Shown: positions 45,384 through 55,445 of the stretch, piece by piece
Layout: each line of letters starts with the position of its first letter
Position numbering within the stretch: the first letter of the stretch is position 1
Source of the DNA: Thalassospira sp. HJ
GTDB taxonomy: Bacteria > Pseudomonadota > Alphaproteobacteria > Rhodospirillales > Thalassospiraceae
NCBI RefSeq assembly: GCF_000948415.1
Contig: NZ_JYII01000012.1
Coordinates: 62,001-126,000, forward strand
DNA: 64,000 bases
Direction of reading: 5' to 3'
Position numbers and translations under genes: made by a program
Notes under the pieces: model-generated
The model's input: only the letters and a program-made list of their open reading frames with translations
What the model was told of the DNA's origin: nothing
Databases searched by the model: none

Positions 45384-45501
45384 CTCAATCCCCAATCAAC
45401 TTAGATAATCAGGCACTCTAAAACGAAGCGGGACAGGCGGCAATTATGCTGCTGTCTGACATGCGATGTGGCGATTTGTGAGGGAGAGGGGGATGGCAAA
45501 G

Positions 45502-45575
45502 TGGCTGGGGAACCTGGATTCGAACCAGGACTGACGGAGTCAGAGTCCGTAGGTCTACCGTTAACCTATTCCCCA
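45502..45575 (-). tRNA. tRNA-Gln (anticodon CUG), first copy
   Basis: A full cloverleaf with CCA encoded. Acceptor arms are TGGGGAA and TTCCCCA, the anticodon stem is ACGGA/TCCGT around CTCTGAC with anticodon CTG, and GGTTCGAATCC is the T-arm. The sequence is identical over 74 bases to the copy at 46612-46685. A strong promoter lies upstream at 45618-45646. Confidence 0.96.
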
Positions 45576-45617
45576 GCAGGACTTTGCGTACGCCGGTGTT
45601 CGGCGCTGCGGAGCAGT

Positions 45618-45646
45618 TACCTAATGGATCAGAATGTACTTGTCAA
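45618..45646 (-). promoter_or_regulatory. Promoter of tRNA-Gln copy 1
   Basis: On the minus strand a consensus -35 TTGACA (45646-45641), a 17-base spacer and -10 TAGGTA (45623-45618) precede the tRNA by about 40 bases, so this copy does not depend on read-through from the HEPN-like gene. Confidence 0.75.
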
Positions 45647-45691
45647 GCTGTTGCGGGAGGCTTCAAATCACCACCAGTACCAGCAGCTTTG

Positions 45692-46246
45692 TTAATTTGA
45701 TTTAAGTTTCGATATCAGATCGAGCACATCACCGGAAGATCCCGGGTGACTGAAATCCAGAGGGCCAACTCCGATTAGCCATCCGACTGTGTCGCAATAG
45801 TTCTGCAAGCATTCAAAGAAGGAAACGACATCTTCTGACGTGTGACGGCCTAAGCTCTCTCCGGCCAAAACACTATCCGTATCCAAATGAGATACCAGGC
45901 GGTTGCGAGCAGTTTGAACAAGAGATCTGTATCTCATGATTTCGTCGGAATACTCTTTTAGCTCCTGATTGAATAAACGATTTTTCTCAAGCTCAAGGTT
46001 TATAAAATCCAAGGTGAGGTTACTTCTTTTTCCCGTCTTTGCCGGGTCGGTTATTTTGCAAACTTGGAGAAAAATGTACTCAATCAGAATGTTGTTGAGG
46101 TCACGGAAAAACAAAGGAGCACTGTTGTGTAACAGCTGAGCAGTTTCTTGGCCGCTTTCAAATAATTGTTGAAAGGTATAATGGCATTGCTTGAGCCATA
46201 TGCACTCAGGCCGGAAAGCTTCGAATTCTCTCTGCAATTCGTTCAT
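45692..46246 (-). CDS. HEPN/AbiU2-like protein
   Basis: A 184-residue helical protein, AT-rich compared with its neighbours. It shows features of HEPN_AbiU2-type proteins: a helix with LNNILIEYIFLQVCKITDP then SNLTLDFINLELEK, and RNRLVSHLD (Arg114 and His120), an Rx5H arrangement of the kind that gives HEPN proteins metal-independent RNase activity. This is fold-level inference from motif spacing; no homologue was searched. It starts two bases after the GIY-YIG stop, so the two are an operon, and it ends 46 bases before the tRNA promoter. No antitoxin is obvious unless the GIY-YIG protein has that job. Confidence 0.6.
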   Translation of the reverse strand: MNELQREFEAFRPECIWLKQCHYTFQQLFESGQETAQLLHNSAPLFFRDLNNILIEYIFLQVCKITDPAKTGKRSNLTLDFINLELEKNRLFNQELKEYSDEIMRYRSLVQTARNRLVSHLDTDSVLAGESLGRHTSEDVVSFFECLQNYCDTVGWLIGVGPLDFSHPGSSGDVLDLISKLKSN

Positions 46247-46248
46247 CC

Positions 46249-46509
46249 CTAAAAATGCCTCTTGCAGAAAGCTCTGCCCGAGCCAGTTTTGAGGTATCTT
46301 TCAAAAGCAAAAGCCTTATCGGCATCTTCAAAGCCAAAGACGTTTACAATTTTCCAAGGCCCATAGTTCGCGGTGTGTCTGGAGCCTGAACTGTTGGGTT
46401 CATCGTTATGGCGTTTCAGGCGCGCTTCCACATCGTGGGTGCAACCTATATAGTACTTTTCTGGGAATTTAAGGCTCTGAAGAATATAGACATATTGCAT
46501 GTCTTTCAT
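46249..46509 (-). CDS. GIY-YIG nuclease-domain protein
   Basis: An 86-residue GIY-YIG domain: YVYILQS and KYYIGCT are the GIY and YIG strands, Arg30 in EARLKRHN and Glu70 in AFAFERYLKTGSG are the expected catalytic residues. It is of the small YhbQ/UvrC-like type. GGAGG lies seven bases before ATG 46509; in-frame ATGs at 46524 and 46500 are alternatives. The start lies inside a cluster of hairpins (46518-46613) that ends at the second tRNA-Gln. The downstream HEPN-like gene is translationally coupled. Confidence 0.88.
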   Translation of the reverse strand: MKDMQYVYILQSLKFPEKYYIGCTHDVEARLKRHNDEPNSSGSRHTANYGPWKIVNVFGFEDADKAFAFERYLKTGSGRAFCKRHF

Positions 46510-46537
46510 GGACCGCCTCCGCATAGCTTCGGCGTGT

Positions 46538-46613
46538 CAGCCTTCGCCATTCATGAATGTGGGGCGACTACTTGGCTAGCCAAGCCGTAGCCTACTTTAG
46601 TAGGCGAAGGCTG
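46538..46613. repeat. REP-like hairpin cluster beside tRNA-Gln copy 2
   Basis: Three inverted repeats lie within 76 bases. The outer pair CAGCCTTCGCC (46538-46548) and GGCGAAGGCTG (46603-46613) encloses the palindrome CTTGGCTAGCCAAG (46571-46584) and the hairpin GCCTAC-TTTA-GTAGGC (46590-46605). The right arm runs into the tRNA 3' end. Such clusters are known next to GIY-YIG genes and REP-type elements. Confidence 0.7.
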
Positions 46614-46685
46614 GCTGGGGAACCTGGATTCGAACCAGGACTGACGGAGTCAGAGTCCGTAGGTCTACCGTTAACCTATTCCCCA
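46612..46685 (-). tRNA. tRNA-Gln (anticodon CUG), second copy
   Basis: The same 74-base sequence as the copy at 45502-45575, anticodon CTG, CCA encoded. The 5' flank differs. A weaker promoter-like pair with TATACA (near 46733-46738) and a TTGCCA (near 46754-46759) lies upstream, spacing 15, uncertain. Confidence 0.95.
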
Positions 46686-46930
46686 ACAAAACTTGGTCCA
46701 CCGGGCGCGATTTGCGTCGCGGTGTGGGCCGCTATGTATAAAACCCGCCCGGTTTTGGCAACCCCTTTTTTGTTTCCATCTGTTCAACCATGCGATTACC
46801 GCATACGGGATTTGCCTTGCGGGGGATTGTCGTTACACTCATATAGTTGATTCGCAAGATCGTCACATAAATGTCTTGATGATCAGCGACAAGGAATATG
46901 AGCGCGTAACATAAGGCAGGTTTTCGAAAG

Positions 46931-48121
46931 GTGAAGCACGTTTCCCCCCATAGCAACTCGCACAGGGCCAGCAGCCCGGCAGGCGGCGCTGCAATGGGCG
47001 GGCATGCCGTGCTTGATGGTCCCGACAAACCGGCTATGCCGAAACCGGGCACTGCCGTGCACGCCCCTGACAGTGGCGGACAGTCTTCGCGCATTGTCGA
47101 TTGCATCACAGCACCGATTTATGCCGCGATTGATCTTGGCAGTTCGAACTGCCGACTTCTGGTCGCCCGTCCCTGCAATGATGGTTTCAAGGTGATTGAT
47201 GCCTTTTCACGCGTCGTGCGCCTTGGCGAAGGTGTTCGCGAAAAGGGCTATCTGTGTGAAGCAGCGATGGATCGCGCGATTGATGCGCTGCGTGTCTGTG
47301 CCAAGAAACTGCGCCGCCATCCCGGCGCAAAGCTGCGCGCGGTTGCGACAGAGGCCTGCCGCAGTGCCGATAACCGCGAAGAATTCGTGCGTCGCGTGTT
47401 TGATGAAACCGTTATCTCACTTGATATCATCAACCCGGATGAAGAAAGCCGCCTTGCCCTTCAGGCCTGTTCGGCACTTCTCGATGAACGTCCCTACGCG
47501 GTGGTGTTTGATATTGGCGGCGGCAGTACCGAGATTTGCTGGATCAAGGTCGATAAAACTGGCAAGACCCAGTGCATTGAAACGCTTTCGATGCCATGTG
47601 GTGTTCTGTGCCTGACCGAACGCTATGCCACGGTTGAGGAACGCCGCGAACGGTTTGAGGCCATGCGCACCGAAATCCGTGAGCGCCTTGAAGAATTCGC
47701 CAAGCGTAATTGCTGCTCGGACATGCTTGATGATGACAAGGTCCAGATGGTTGGTACATCGGGAACCGTCACTACATTCTGCGGCATCGCCCTTGGCCTT
47801 GAACGCTATGAACGTCACAAGGTTGATGGGTCTGACCTGCGCTTTGATGATGCGGAACGCGTCACCGAATTGTTGCTGCGCATGGGGTCGGATAAGCGCA
47901 AGGGGCATCCCTGCATCGGTAATCAGCGGGCCGAGCTGATGGACGCGGGTGCTGCGATCTTTGCCGCGATTCGCGATATCTGGCCGCTCGCGACGCTTAA
48001 GGTTGCCGACCGTGGTTTGCGTGAAGGCATTCTTGTCGATTTGATGCGTGCAGACGGCCACGCTATTGACCCGTGCGACGCGCGCCGTCATACAGTGTCC
48101 CATATTCCGGCTTCCTCCTGA
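46931..48121 (+). CDS. ppx: Ppx/GppA family exopolyphosphatase
   Basis: A 396-residue protein with an N-terminal extension of about 55 residues without family similarity and a sugar-kinase-like fold: phosphate loop YAAIDLGSSNCRLLVA, FDIGGGSTEICWI and GTSGTVTTFCGIA. It hydrolyses polyphosphate or pppGpp; which one cannot be told. The start is GTG 46931. Beside rlmE, as in many alphaproteobacteria. Confidence 0.9.
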   Translation: MKHVSPHSNSHRASSPAGGAAMGGHAVLDGPDKPAMPKPGTAVHAPDSGGQSSRIVDCITAPIYAAIDLGSSNCRLLVARPCNDGFKVIDAFSRVVRLGEGVREKGYLCEAAMDRAIDALRVCAKKLRRHPGAKLRAVATEACRSADNREEFVRRVFDETVISLDIINPDEESRLALQACSALLDERPYAVVFDIGGGSTEICWIKVDKTGKTQCIETLSMPCGVLCLTERYATVEERRERFEAMRTEIRERLEEFAKRNCCSDMLDDDKVQMVGTSGTVTTFCGIALGLERYERHKVDGSDLRFDDAERVTELLLRMGSDKRKGHPCIGNQRAELMDAGAAIFAAIRDIWPLATLKVADRGLREGILVDLMRADGHAIDPCDARRHTVSHIPASS

Positions 48122-48181
48122 TCGGTTGACGTTTGTGTCCCGACAGGTTTGACCAAAACAGAATTCAGTTCAGGATAGATC

Positions 48182-48988
48182 ATGAGCGACAATCGCAGCG
48201 GAAAAGGCGGGCAGCGCCGCCGCAAGGGTTCGGCCATTGCAGCCATTGATACCGGCGCACGCCGTGGCCTGCGCACGCGGGTGAAAAGTGCCAAGGGGCG
48301 CAAGCTTTCCTCCACGCGCTGGCTCGATCGGCAGCTCAATGATCCCTATGTGCAGGAAGCCAAACGCTTGGGTTATCGTTCCCGCGCGGCCTTCAAGCTG
48401 ATTGAAATCAACAACCAGTTTGATCTGCTTAAACCCGGCATGCGCATTGTTGACCTTGGTGCGGCACCGGGCGGCTGGACGCAGGTGGCTGTGGATATGG
48501 TCGGCTCCAAACATGGCAAGGGCCAGGTTGTCGGCCTTGATATCCTTGAATGGGAAGGCATTTCGGGTGCTACCTGTTTGCAGGCCGACTTCCTTGATCC
48601 CAAGGCGCCTGACATGATCAAGCACGAATTGCAGGGACCGGTCGATGCCGTGATCTCTGACATGTCGCCGGAAACCACCGGCCATCGTCAGACTGACCAT
48701 ATCCGCATTATCGATCTGGTCGAACATGCGCTGCTGTTTGCCGAGGAAGTTTTGGCACCGGGCGGCATTTTCATTGCCAAGGTGTTCAAGGGCGGAACCG
48801 AGAACGAGTTGCTTGATCGCGTGAAGAAGAATTTCCGCGTGACCAAACACGCCAAACCGCCAGCGTCACGCCCGGAAAGCCCCGAGGCCTATCTGATTGC
48901 CACCGGCTTCCGTGGGCAGAATAATGCCGAAGACGACATCAAGAATGCCGAGGTTAGCGAAGACGACAGCTGGTCGCCTGTCGAATAG
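48182..48988 (+). CDS. rlmE: 23S rRNA (uridine-2'-O-)-methyltransferase
   Basis: A 268-residue FtsJ/RlmE family enzyme that 2'-O-methylates U2552 of 23S rRNA. The SAM motif is IVDLGAAPGGWTQV, and the catalytic K-D-K-E residues are spread around SRAAFKL, ISDMSPET and FIAKVFKG. A basic N-terminal stretch of about 40 residues (RRRKG..RGLRTR) is longer than in E. coli and probably binds RNA. The start ATG 48182 is 60 bases after ppx. Confidence 0.94.
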   Translation: MSDNRSGKGGQRRRKGSAIAAIDTGARRGLRTRVKSAKGRKLSSTRWLDRQLNDPYVQEAKRLGYRSRAAFKLIEINNQFDLLKPGMRIVDLGAAPGGWTQVAVDMVGSKHGKGQVVGLDILEWEGISGATCLQADFLDPKAPDMIKHELQGPVDAVISDMSPETTGHRQTDHIRIIDLVEHALLFAEEVLAPGGIFIAKVFKGGTENELLDRVKKNFRVTKHAKPPASRPESPEAYLIATGFRGQNNAEDDIKNAEVSEDDSWSPVE

Positions 48989-49176
48989 GCATTAGAAATT
49001 TTATCCCAGTCCATACAAAGGGCTAGGCTGGAATAGTTATAAATCTTCAGGCATTGTTGCGTTACATCAAACCCGGATCGGGCTTCAGGCTTTAAAGATC
49101 AGGGGGCAAGGTTGGGGCCTTGCAGAATGGGTGGAACGGGCCATTTGGGGTGGCCATTGCTTGTGGGATTTATCTG

Positions 49177-49701
49177 ATGAAACAGGACAACTTAAGCCTG
49201 ACAGGTGTGGAGCGTCATTTTGACGAGCACGAGATCATTGTCTCCAAGACGGATCTCAAGGGCAGGATTACATATGCCAATGACACGTTCCTGCGTGTCG
49301 CCGGATTTCGGGAACGCGATATCCTCGGCCAACCTCACAGCATCATCCGCCATCCCGACATGCCCAGATGTGTTTTCGCCCTGCTGTGGCAAACCATCGA
49401 GGCCGGGCGCGAGATTTTTGCCTATGTGATCAACCGCAGTGCCAATGGCGACCATTACTGGGTTCTGGCCAACGTCACGCCGACTTTCGGCCCGGATGGC
49501 AAGATCATCGGATATCATTCCAACCGCCGTGTGCCGCGCCGTGATGCGGTCGAAAAGGTCATCCCGCTTTATAAGGCACTTTGCGAGGAAGAAGCCAAAG
49601 AAGCCAATCGCAAGGAAGGCATGGCGCGCGGGATCAAGATGGTCACAGACCTGCTTAATGATGCCGGCATGGATTACGACCAGTTTGTCTTTAGCCTTTA
49701 G
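49177..49701 (+). CDS. Aer-like PAS-domain protein
   Basis: A 174-residue protein that is almost only a PAS domain of the Aer kind: ANDTFLRVAGFRERDILGQP, HSIIRHPDMPRCVFALLW and GDHYWVLANVTP, then LYKALCEEE at the end. In Aer this domain holds FAD and reports redox state, but here no HAMP or chemoreceptor domain follows. A TTG at 49120 could extend it by 19 residues. It may bind FAD or haem and signal by protein contact; the partner is unknown. Confidence 0.82.
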   Translation: MKQDNLSLTGVERHFDEHEIIVSKTDLKGRITYANDTFLRVAGFRERDILGQPHSIIRHPDMPRCVFALLWQTIEAGREIFAYVINRSANGDHYWVLANVTPTFGPDGKIIGYHSNRRVPRRDAVEKVIPLYKALCEEEAKEANRKEGMARGIKMVTDLLNDAGMDYDQFVFSL

Positions 49702-49750
49702 GCGCTGGTTTGGCGCGCGTCCAAAGGTCTGCATTTCCGGAAATGAAAAA

Positions 49751-49773
49751 GGGGCTCGCCTGACGGCAGCCCC
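49751..49773 (+). terminator. Hairpin after PAS gene
   Basis: GGGGCT-C-GCC and GGC-AGCCCC pair around TGAC (49751-49773); no strong T-tract follows, so it may be only partial terminator activity. Confidence 0.45.
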
Positions 49774-49896
49774 ATCGACCAGTTTCTAACGGAATGCGCA
49801 AAATAAAGCATCAATAAAATCACAGGGCTGTTATGGGCGCTCAAAACTTGGCATTTGGGGCATAACGTGTATAAATTCCGCGCCAACTCAGATTAA

Positions 49897-51375
<1,479 letters not shown>

Positions 51376-51469
51376 TTGGGTTTTGCGCCTGCTGATTGGC
51401 GGACCTGCCTTGCGTTTGACGCTGTTGGCGAATGGTCCCTGCCATGATATGAGGCGCATTCAAATTTCG

Positions 51470-51495
51470 ATGACGGCAGGTCTTCCTGCCGTCAT
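51470..51495 (+). terminator. Hairpin after guaB
   Basis: Arms ATGACGGCAGG (51470-51480) and CCTGCCGTCAT (51485-51495) with a TCTT loop. It ends one base before a larger inverted-repeat structure begins. Confidence 0.7.
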
Positions 51496-51763
51496 TAGGA
51501 CCAATGCTCCCCAATCTGGTTGTAATGGTCGCTCAGGTTTGCCCCAGATACGCGAAGCTAAACTGCAGGAAGATCAGTATCTTTCAAAGTTTTGCGACAA
51601 AGTAGATGGCGCAAACCTGAGCGATCCAGAGGACAGCTGTTATAGATAAGAACTCCCGCGTCAAACTCCTCGTCCGGGATGCCGACCCGAACTTCGGAAT
51701 TTTCCTTGTATTTCTTATCTATAACAGCTGCCATTGCAACCAGATTAGGGAGTATTGGTCCTA
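51496..51763. repeat. 268-bp nested inverted-repeat structure (three-way junction)
   Basis: Outer arms of 33 bases (51496-51528 and 51731-51763) match at 30 positions; all three differences are transitions. Directly inside are two complete hairpins: perfect 14-base arms at 51529-51542 and 51611-51624 (TCGCTCAGGTTTGC and complement), and perfect 19-base arms at 51634-51652 and 51712-51730. The second arm of the last pair abuts the outer arm. The layout is A-B-B'-C-C'-A' with only nine unpaired bases at the junction. The outer ends read TA-GGACCAAT and ATTGGTCC-TA, as for a TA target duplication. It may be a transposable element of MITE type or a structured RNA in the leader of the next gene. 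No credible gene is inside. Confidence 0.85.
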
Positions 51764-51841
51764 CATTTTTATCGTAAGGTGTTGGCGCGCTTCCCATATG
51801 CGAAGCAGTTCTTCACCCGCAAACAGGTTGGATTTTTCGCT

Positions 51842-53179
51842 TTGAAACCCGGTGCCCGCATAGCAGCCGTTATCGAACTTTACGATGGCTGGACCCATAA
51901 CCGAGATGACGCTGACCGCGTTGTGTCAGGCTATTTCGGATCACGCCGGTATATCGGCGGCGGGGATCGTCGTGAAATCAGCGAACGGTTCTATAACCTG
52001 ATCCGTCATCAAGCCCGTCTGGGCTGGTGGCTGGCGGAATGCGACTATCAGTTCCAGGACGGTCGTGCGCGCATGATTGCCGATCTGGTTCTGCATGACG
52101 GCATGGACCGCGACGCCATCGAAGGCCTGTTTAACGGTGATCAGTTCTGCCCCGATGAACTGCGCCCGAATGAAAAGCATCTCGCCAACAAGCTTGCTGG
52201 CAACAGCCTTGATCATGATGCCCAGCCCGGTGCGGTCAAGACCGAACTGCCGAAATGGCTCTATGCGGAGCTGCTTAAGCTCCATCATGAAAATCTACCG
52301 GCCGAAATGGCGGCCTATAACCAGCCGGCTAAACTGGATCTGCGCGTCAACCGCCTGCGTGGCACGGTTGAAGACGCCATCAAGTCGCTGAAGGCCGATG
52401 GCATCAAGGATATCGAACGCACGCCGTATGCACCCAATGGTCTGCGCCTGCCGCTTGGCCTCAATATGCTGGTAACGGCGGCATACAAAGACGGCCTGAT
52501 CGAAATTCAGGACGAGGCATCGCAGATTTGCGTCAACCTCGTCGGTGCGAAGCCCGGCATGACGGTTTTGGATATGTGTGCGGGCGGTGGCGGCAAGACG
52601 CTTGGCATGGCGGCAGACATGCGCGGCAAGGGCCGTATTCTTGCCTGTGATACCCATGGCGGTCGTCTGGACAATGCGCGTAAACGTGCACGTCGTGCCG
52701 GTGCAGGCGATTGCATTCAGCAGCGCATCATTGCTGATGAACGCGACAGCTGGTTGCGCAACAAGTCGGGTTTCTTTGACCGGGTACTGCTTGATGTGCC
52801 GTGCTCTGGTCTTGGGACGCTGCGTCGTAACCCGGCACTGCGCTGGCGTATTGGTCAGCGTGATCTGCGTGGCTTGATGGCGGAGCAAAGCAAGATTCTT
52901 AAGGCCGGTGCGGCCAAGGTGACCAAGGGCGGGCGTCTGATTTATGCCACCTGTTCGATCATGCCGGAAGAAAACGAACGTCTGATCGAAACCTTCATGC
53001 GTGATCGCAAGGATTTCAAACCTGTGCCGATCAATGAAATCTGGCCGGATGCGCCGAAATCGGTGCCGGTGCCGGGTGGTAAGGACAAGCCTTGGCTGCG
53101 TCTGTCGCCGAATGTCCATGGCACGGATGGCTTCTTTGTCGCGGTTTTCGAACGCACCGCAAAAGGCAAGGTAAAGTAA
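51842..53179 (+). CDS. RsmB/NOP2-type RNA (cytosine-C5)-methyltransferase
   Basis: A 445-residue protein with an N-terminal NusB-like/RNA-binding part and a SAM methyltransferase domain from about 200 on. Motif I is VLDMCAGGGGKTLGMA, motif IV DVPCSGLGTLRRNP has the general Cys, and motif VI YATCSIMPEENE has the catalytic Cys. It probably makes 5-methylcytosine in rRNA or tRNA. The frame is open from 51755, but the start TTG 51842 fits the family N-terminus (KPGARIAAVIELYDGW); upstream codons overlap the inverted-repeat element. The ribosome site is weak. Ends at a terminator. Confidence 0.85.
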   Translation: MKPGARIAAVIELYDGWTHNRDDADRVVSGYFGSRRYIGGGDRREISERFYNLIRHQARLGWWLAECDYQFQDGRARMIADLVLHDGMDRDAIEGLFNGDQFCPDELRPNEKHLANKLAGNSLDHDAQPGAVKTELPKWLYAELLKLHHENLPAEMAAYNQPAKLDLRVNRLRGTVEDAIKSLKADGIKDIERTPYAPNGLRLPLGLNMLVTAAYKDGLIEIQDEASQICVNLVGAKPGMTVLDMCAGGGGKTLGMAADMRGKGRILACDTHGGRLDNARKRARRAGAGDCIQQRIIADERDSWLRNKSGFFDRVLLDVPCSGLGTLRRNPALRWRIGQRDLRGLMAEQSKILKAGAAKVTKGGRLIYATCSIMPEENERLIETFMRDRKDFKPVPINEIWPDAPKSVPVPGGKDKPWLRLSPNVHGTDGFFVAVFERTAKGKVK

Positions 53180-53252
53180 TGGCACTGGCGCGCATGGCAT
53201 ATGGAACCCAAGCCAAGCCTGACGCAGCCCTTGTTCTGCCTGCATACAAAAA

Positions 53253-53290
53253 GGCCCTGCGAGCATCACTCGCAGGGCCGATTTTGTTTA
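53253..53290. terminator. Bidirectional terminator
   Basis: Arms GGCCCTGCGAG (53253-53263) and CTCGCAGGGCC (53269-53279) around CATCA, with A-rich and T-rich flanks, between the methyltransferase and the converging small membrane protein. Confidence 0.85.
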
Positions 53291-53310
53291 ACCCTGAACG
53301 CGTGAGCGCG

Positions 53311-53601
53311 TTACTCGGTGGTCTGTACCGGTTCATCAAAGATGGTGCCAGTACCTGTCGCGTTGCCATCGCCCTTGGACGCGTCGCCGTTCTCAAGGTT
53401 TTTCATGCCCGGAACGATTTCCTCGACACTATCGGGGATCAGGCTTTTGGCATTTTCGTTCGGCGCGGTTTCTTCGCTGCCGATGACTGGCAGGGTAGTG
53501 CCGCCGTCTTTCTGGGTCATGGCGATGGCGGTTGCCGTGCCCGCAATCAGGATAAGACCCGCAACGGCCATGGCGATTTTGCTTCCGGTAGAACTGCTCA
53601 T
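53311..53601 (-). CDS. Small single-helix membrane protein, unknown function
   Basis: A 96-residue protein with one N-terminal membrane helix (about 8-28, IAMAVAGLILIAGTATAIAM) and a mostly disordered acidic tail rich in Gly, Asn and Glu. The helix may be an uncleaved signal anchor, leaving the tail in the periplasm. No family recognised. It has a weak ribosome site; codon use is normal. The 290 bases between it and guaA hold no other gene. Confidence 0.55.
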   Translation of the reverse strand: MSSSTGSKIAMAVAGLILIAGTATAIAMTQKDGGTTLPVIGSEETAPNENAKSLIPDSVEEIVPGMKNLENGDASKGDGNATGTGTIFDEPVQTTE

Positions 53602-53891
53602 GATAATGTGTCCCTTGCTTTGATCAATCGTGTGGTGCTCGTGCTTGGACGTGGTGTTTCCCGCGTTCCGTTAGGGTGGATACTGCGCGGCCATTGCGCA
53701 GAAAAAAGGGACCAATTGTGGGATTTTCGGGGAGGCTTGCGCGCAAAACCGCCGCAATTGCATACCCCGTCCGATAAGACCGGGAAAAGTTTTTTGAATG
53801 CATCGTTGGGGGACCGCCTGCGCCGGGTTGCCCATCACGATGGTTTGGCGTATGTACGGCGCAACCCAATCTTCGACGGAGATACGGCCCG

Positions 53892-55445
53892 ATGACTGAT
53901 CGCGTGCTGATTATTGATTTTGGATCCCAGGTCACCCAGCTGATTGCACGTCGCGTGCGCGAAAGCGGTGTCTATAGCGAGATCCATCCTTTTAACAACA
54001 TCTCGGACGCGTTCCTGGATGAATATGCCCCCAAGGCGGTCATCCTTTCTGGTGGTCCGGCATCGGTCCATTGGGACAAGGCGCCTTCTGCGCCGGCAAA
54101 GGTGTTTGAGCTGGGCATCCCGGTTCTGGGCATCTGCTATGGTCAGCAGACCATGGTCAATCAGTTGGGCGGTAAGGTTGCGACCTCTGACCATCGTGAA
54201 TTTGGTCGTGCCTTTGTCGATGTGATCGAGGATTGCGATCTTTTCAAAGGGGTCTGGGCAGAAGGCGCACGCGAACAGGTCTGGATGAGCCACGGCGACC
54301 GCGTTGACGCCCTGCCTGATGGCTTCCGCGTTGTCGGTAAATCCGAAGGCGCACCGTTTGCCGCCATCGCCAATGACGAGAAGAAATTCTATGCCGTGCA
54401 GTTCCACCCGGAAGTGGTTCACACCCCGCATGGTGCGCAGCTTCTGAGGAACTTCACCCACGGTGTTGCCGGGTGCTCCGGCGACTGGACGATGCATGCC
54501 TATAAGGATGATGCCATCGACAAGATCCGCAAGCAGGTCGGCGATGGCAAGGTCATCTGCGGTCTGTCGGGTGGTGTTGATAGCTCCGTTACAGCGGTTC
54601 TGATCCACGAAGCGATTGGCGATCAGCTGACTTGCGTGTTTGTTGATCATGGTTTCATGCGCTCGGGCGAGGCCGATCAGGTCGTCACCCTGTTCCGTGA
54701 TCACTACAACATTCCGTTGGTGCATGTGGATGCCTCGGAAACCTTCATCGGTGCCATCGAAGGTGAAACCGATCCGGAAGTAAAACGCAAAACCATTGGC
54801 CGTCTCTTCATCGAAGTGTTCGAAGAAGAAGCCAAGAAAATCGGTGGTGCGGACTTCCTGGCACAAGGCACGCTCTATCCCGACGTGATCGAAAGTGTGT
54901 CCTTTACCGGTGGCCCGTCGGTTACTATCAAGTCGCACCATAACGTCGGCGGTCTTCCGGAACGCATGAACATGAAGCTGGTCGAACCGCTTCGTGAACT
55001 GTTCAAGGATGAAGTCCGTGACCTTGGTCGTGAACTTGGCCTGCCTGACAGCTTTGTTGGCCGTCACCCGTTCCCCGGACCGGGCCTTGCCATCCGCATT
55101 CCCGGCCAGCCGATCACGCGCGAGAAGCTTGATGTGCTCCGCAAGGCAGATGCAATCTATCTCGAAGAAATCCGCAATGCCGGTCTGTATGACGCCATCT
55201 GGCAGGCTTTCGCCGTTCTGCTACCGGTCCGTACCGTCGGCGTTATGGGCGATGGCCGCACATACGATTACGCCTGTGCATTGCGCGCGGTAACCTCGAC
55301 CGACGGCATGACTGCGGACTTCTACCCTTTCCCGCCAGAACTGCTCGGCCGCATCGCCAACCGCATCATCAATGAAGTTAACGGCATCAACCGTGTGACC
55401 TACGACTTCACCTCGAAGCCCCCAGGGACGATTGAGTGGGAATAA
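53892..55445 (+). CDS. guaA: GMP synthase (glutamine-hydrolysing)
   Basis: A 517-residue fused enzyme. The N-terminal class I amidotransferase has the catalytic Cys in [10 protein letters not shown] and [11 protein letters not shown]; the ATP pyrophosphatase has [13 protein letters not shown]; and the C-terminal dimer domain ends in the XMP-binding KPPGTIEWE. It converts XMP to GMP with glutamine and ATP, the step after GuaB. The start ATG 53892 gives the usual length. Confidence 0.97.
   Translation: MTDRVLIIDFGSQVTQLIARRVRESGVYSEIHPFNNISDAFLDEYAPKAVILSGGPASVHWDKAPSAPAKVFELGIPVLGICYGQQTMVNQLGGKVATSDHREFGRAFVDVIEDCDLFKGVWAEGAREQVWMSHGDRVDALPDGFRVVGKSEGAPFAAIANDEKKFYAVQFHPEVVHTPHGAQLLRNFTHGVAGCSGDWTMHAYKDDAIDKIRKQVGDGKVICGLSGGVDSSVTAVLIHEAIGDQLTCVFVDHGFMRSGEADQVVTLFRDHYNIPLVHVDASETFIGAIEGETDPEVKRKTIGRLFIEVFEEEAKKIGGADFLAQGTLYPDVIESVSFTGGPSVTIKSHHNVGGLPERMNMKLVEPLRELFKDEVRDLGRELGLPDSFVGRHPFPGPGLAIRIPGQPITREKLDVLRKADAIYLEEIRNAGLYDAIWQAFAVLLPVRTVGVMGDGRTYDYACALRAVTSTDGMTADFYPFPPELLGRIANRIINEVNGINRVTYDFTSKPPGTIEWE

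Noticed and set aside
45502-46685. Integrase-type genomic island at tRNA
   Set aside because: No integrase gene and no direct repeat besides the tRNA itself; only a small two-gene cassette is present.
51496-51763. Retron msr-msd RNA
   Set aside because: The outer a1/a2-like stem and two hairpins look similar, but there is no reverse transcriptase within reach, so the retron reading has no support.
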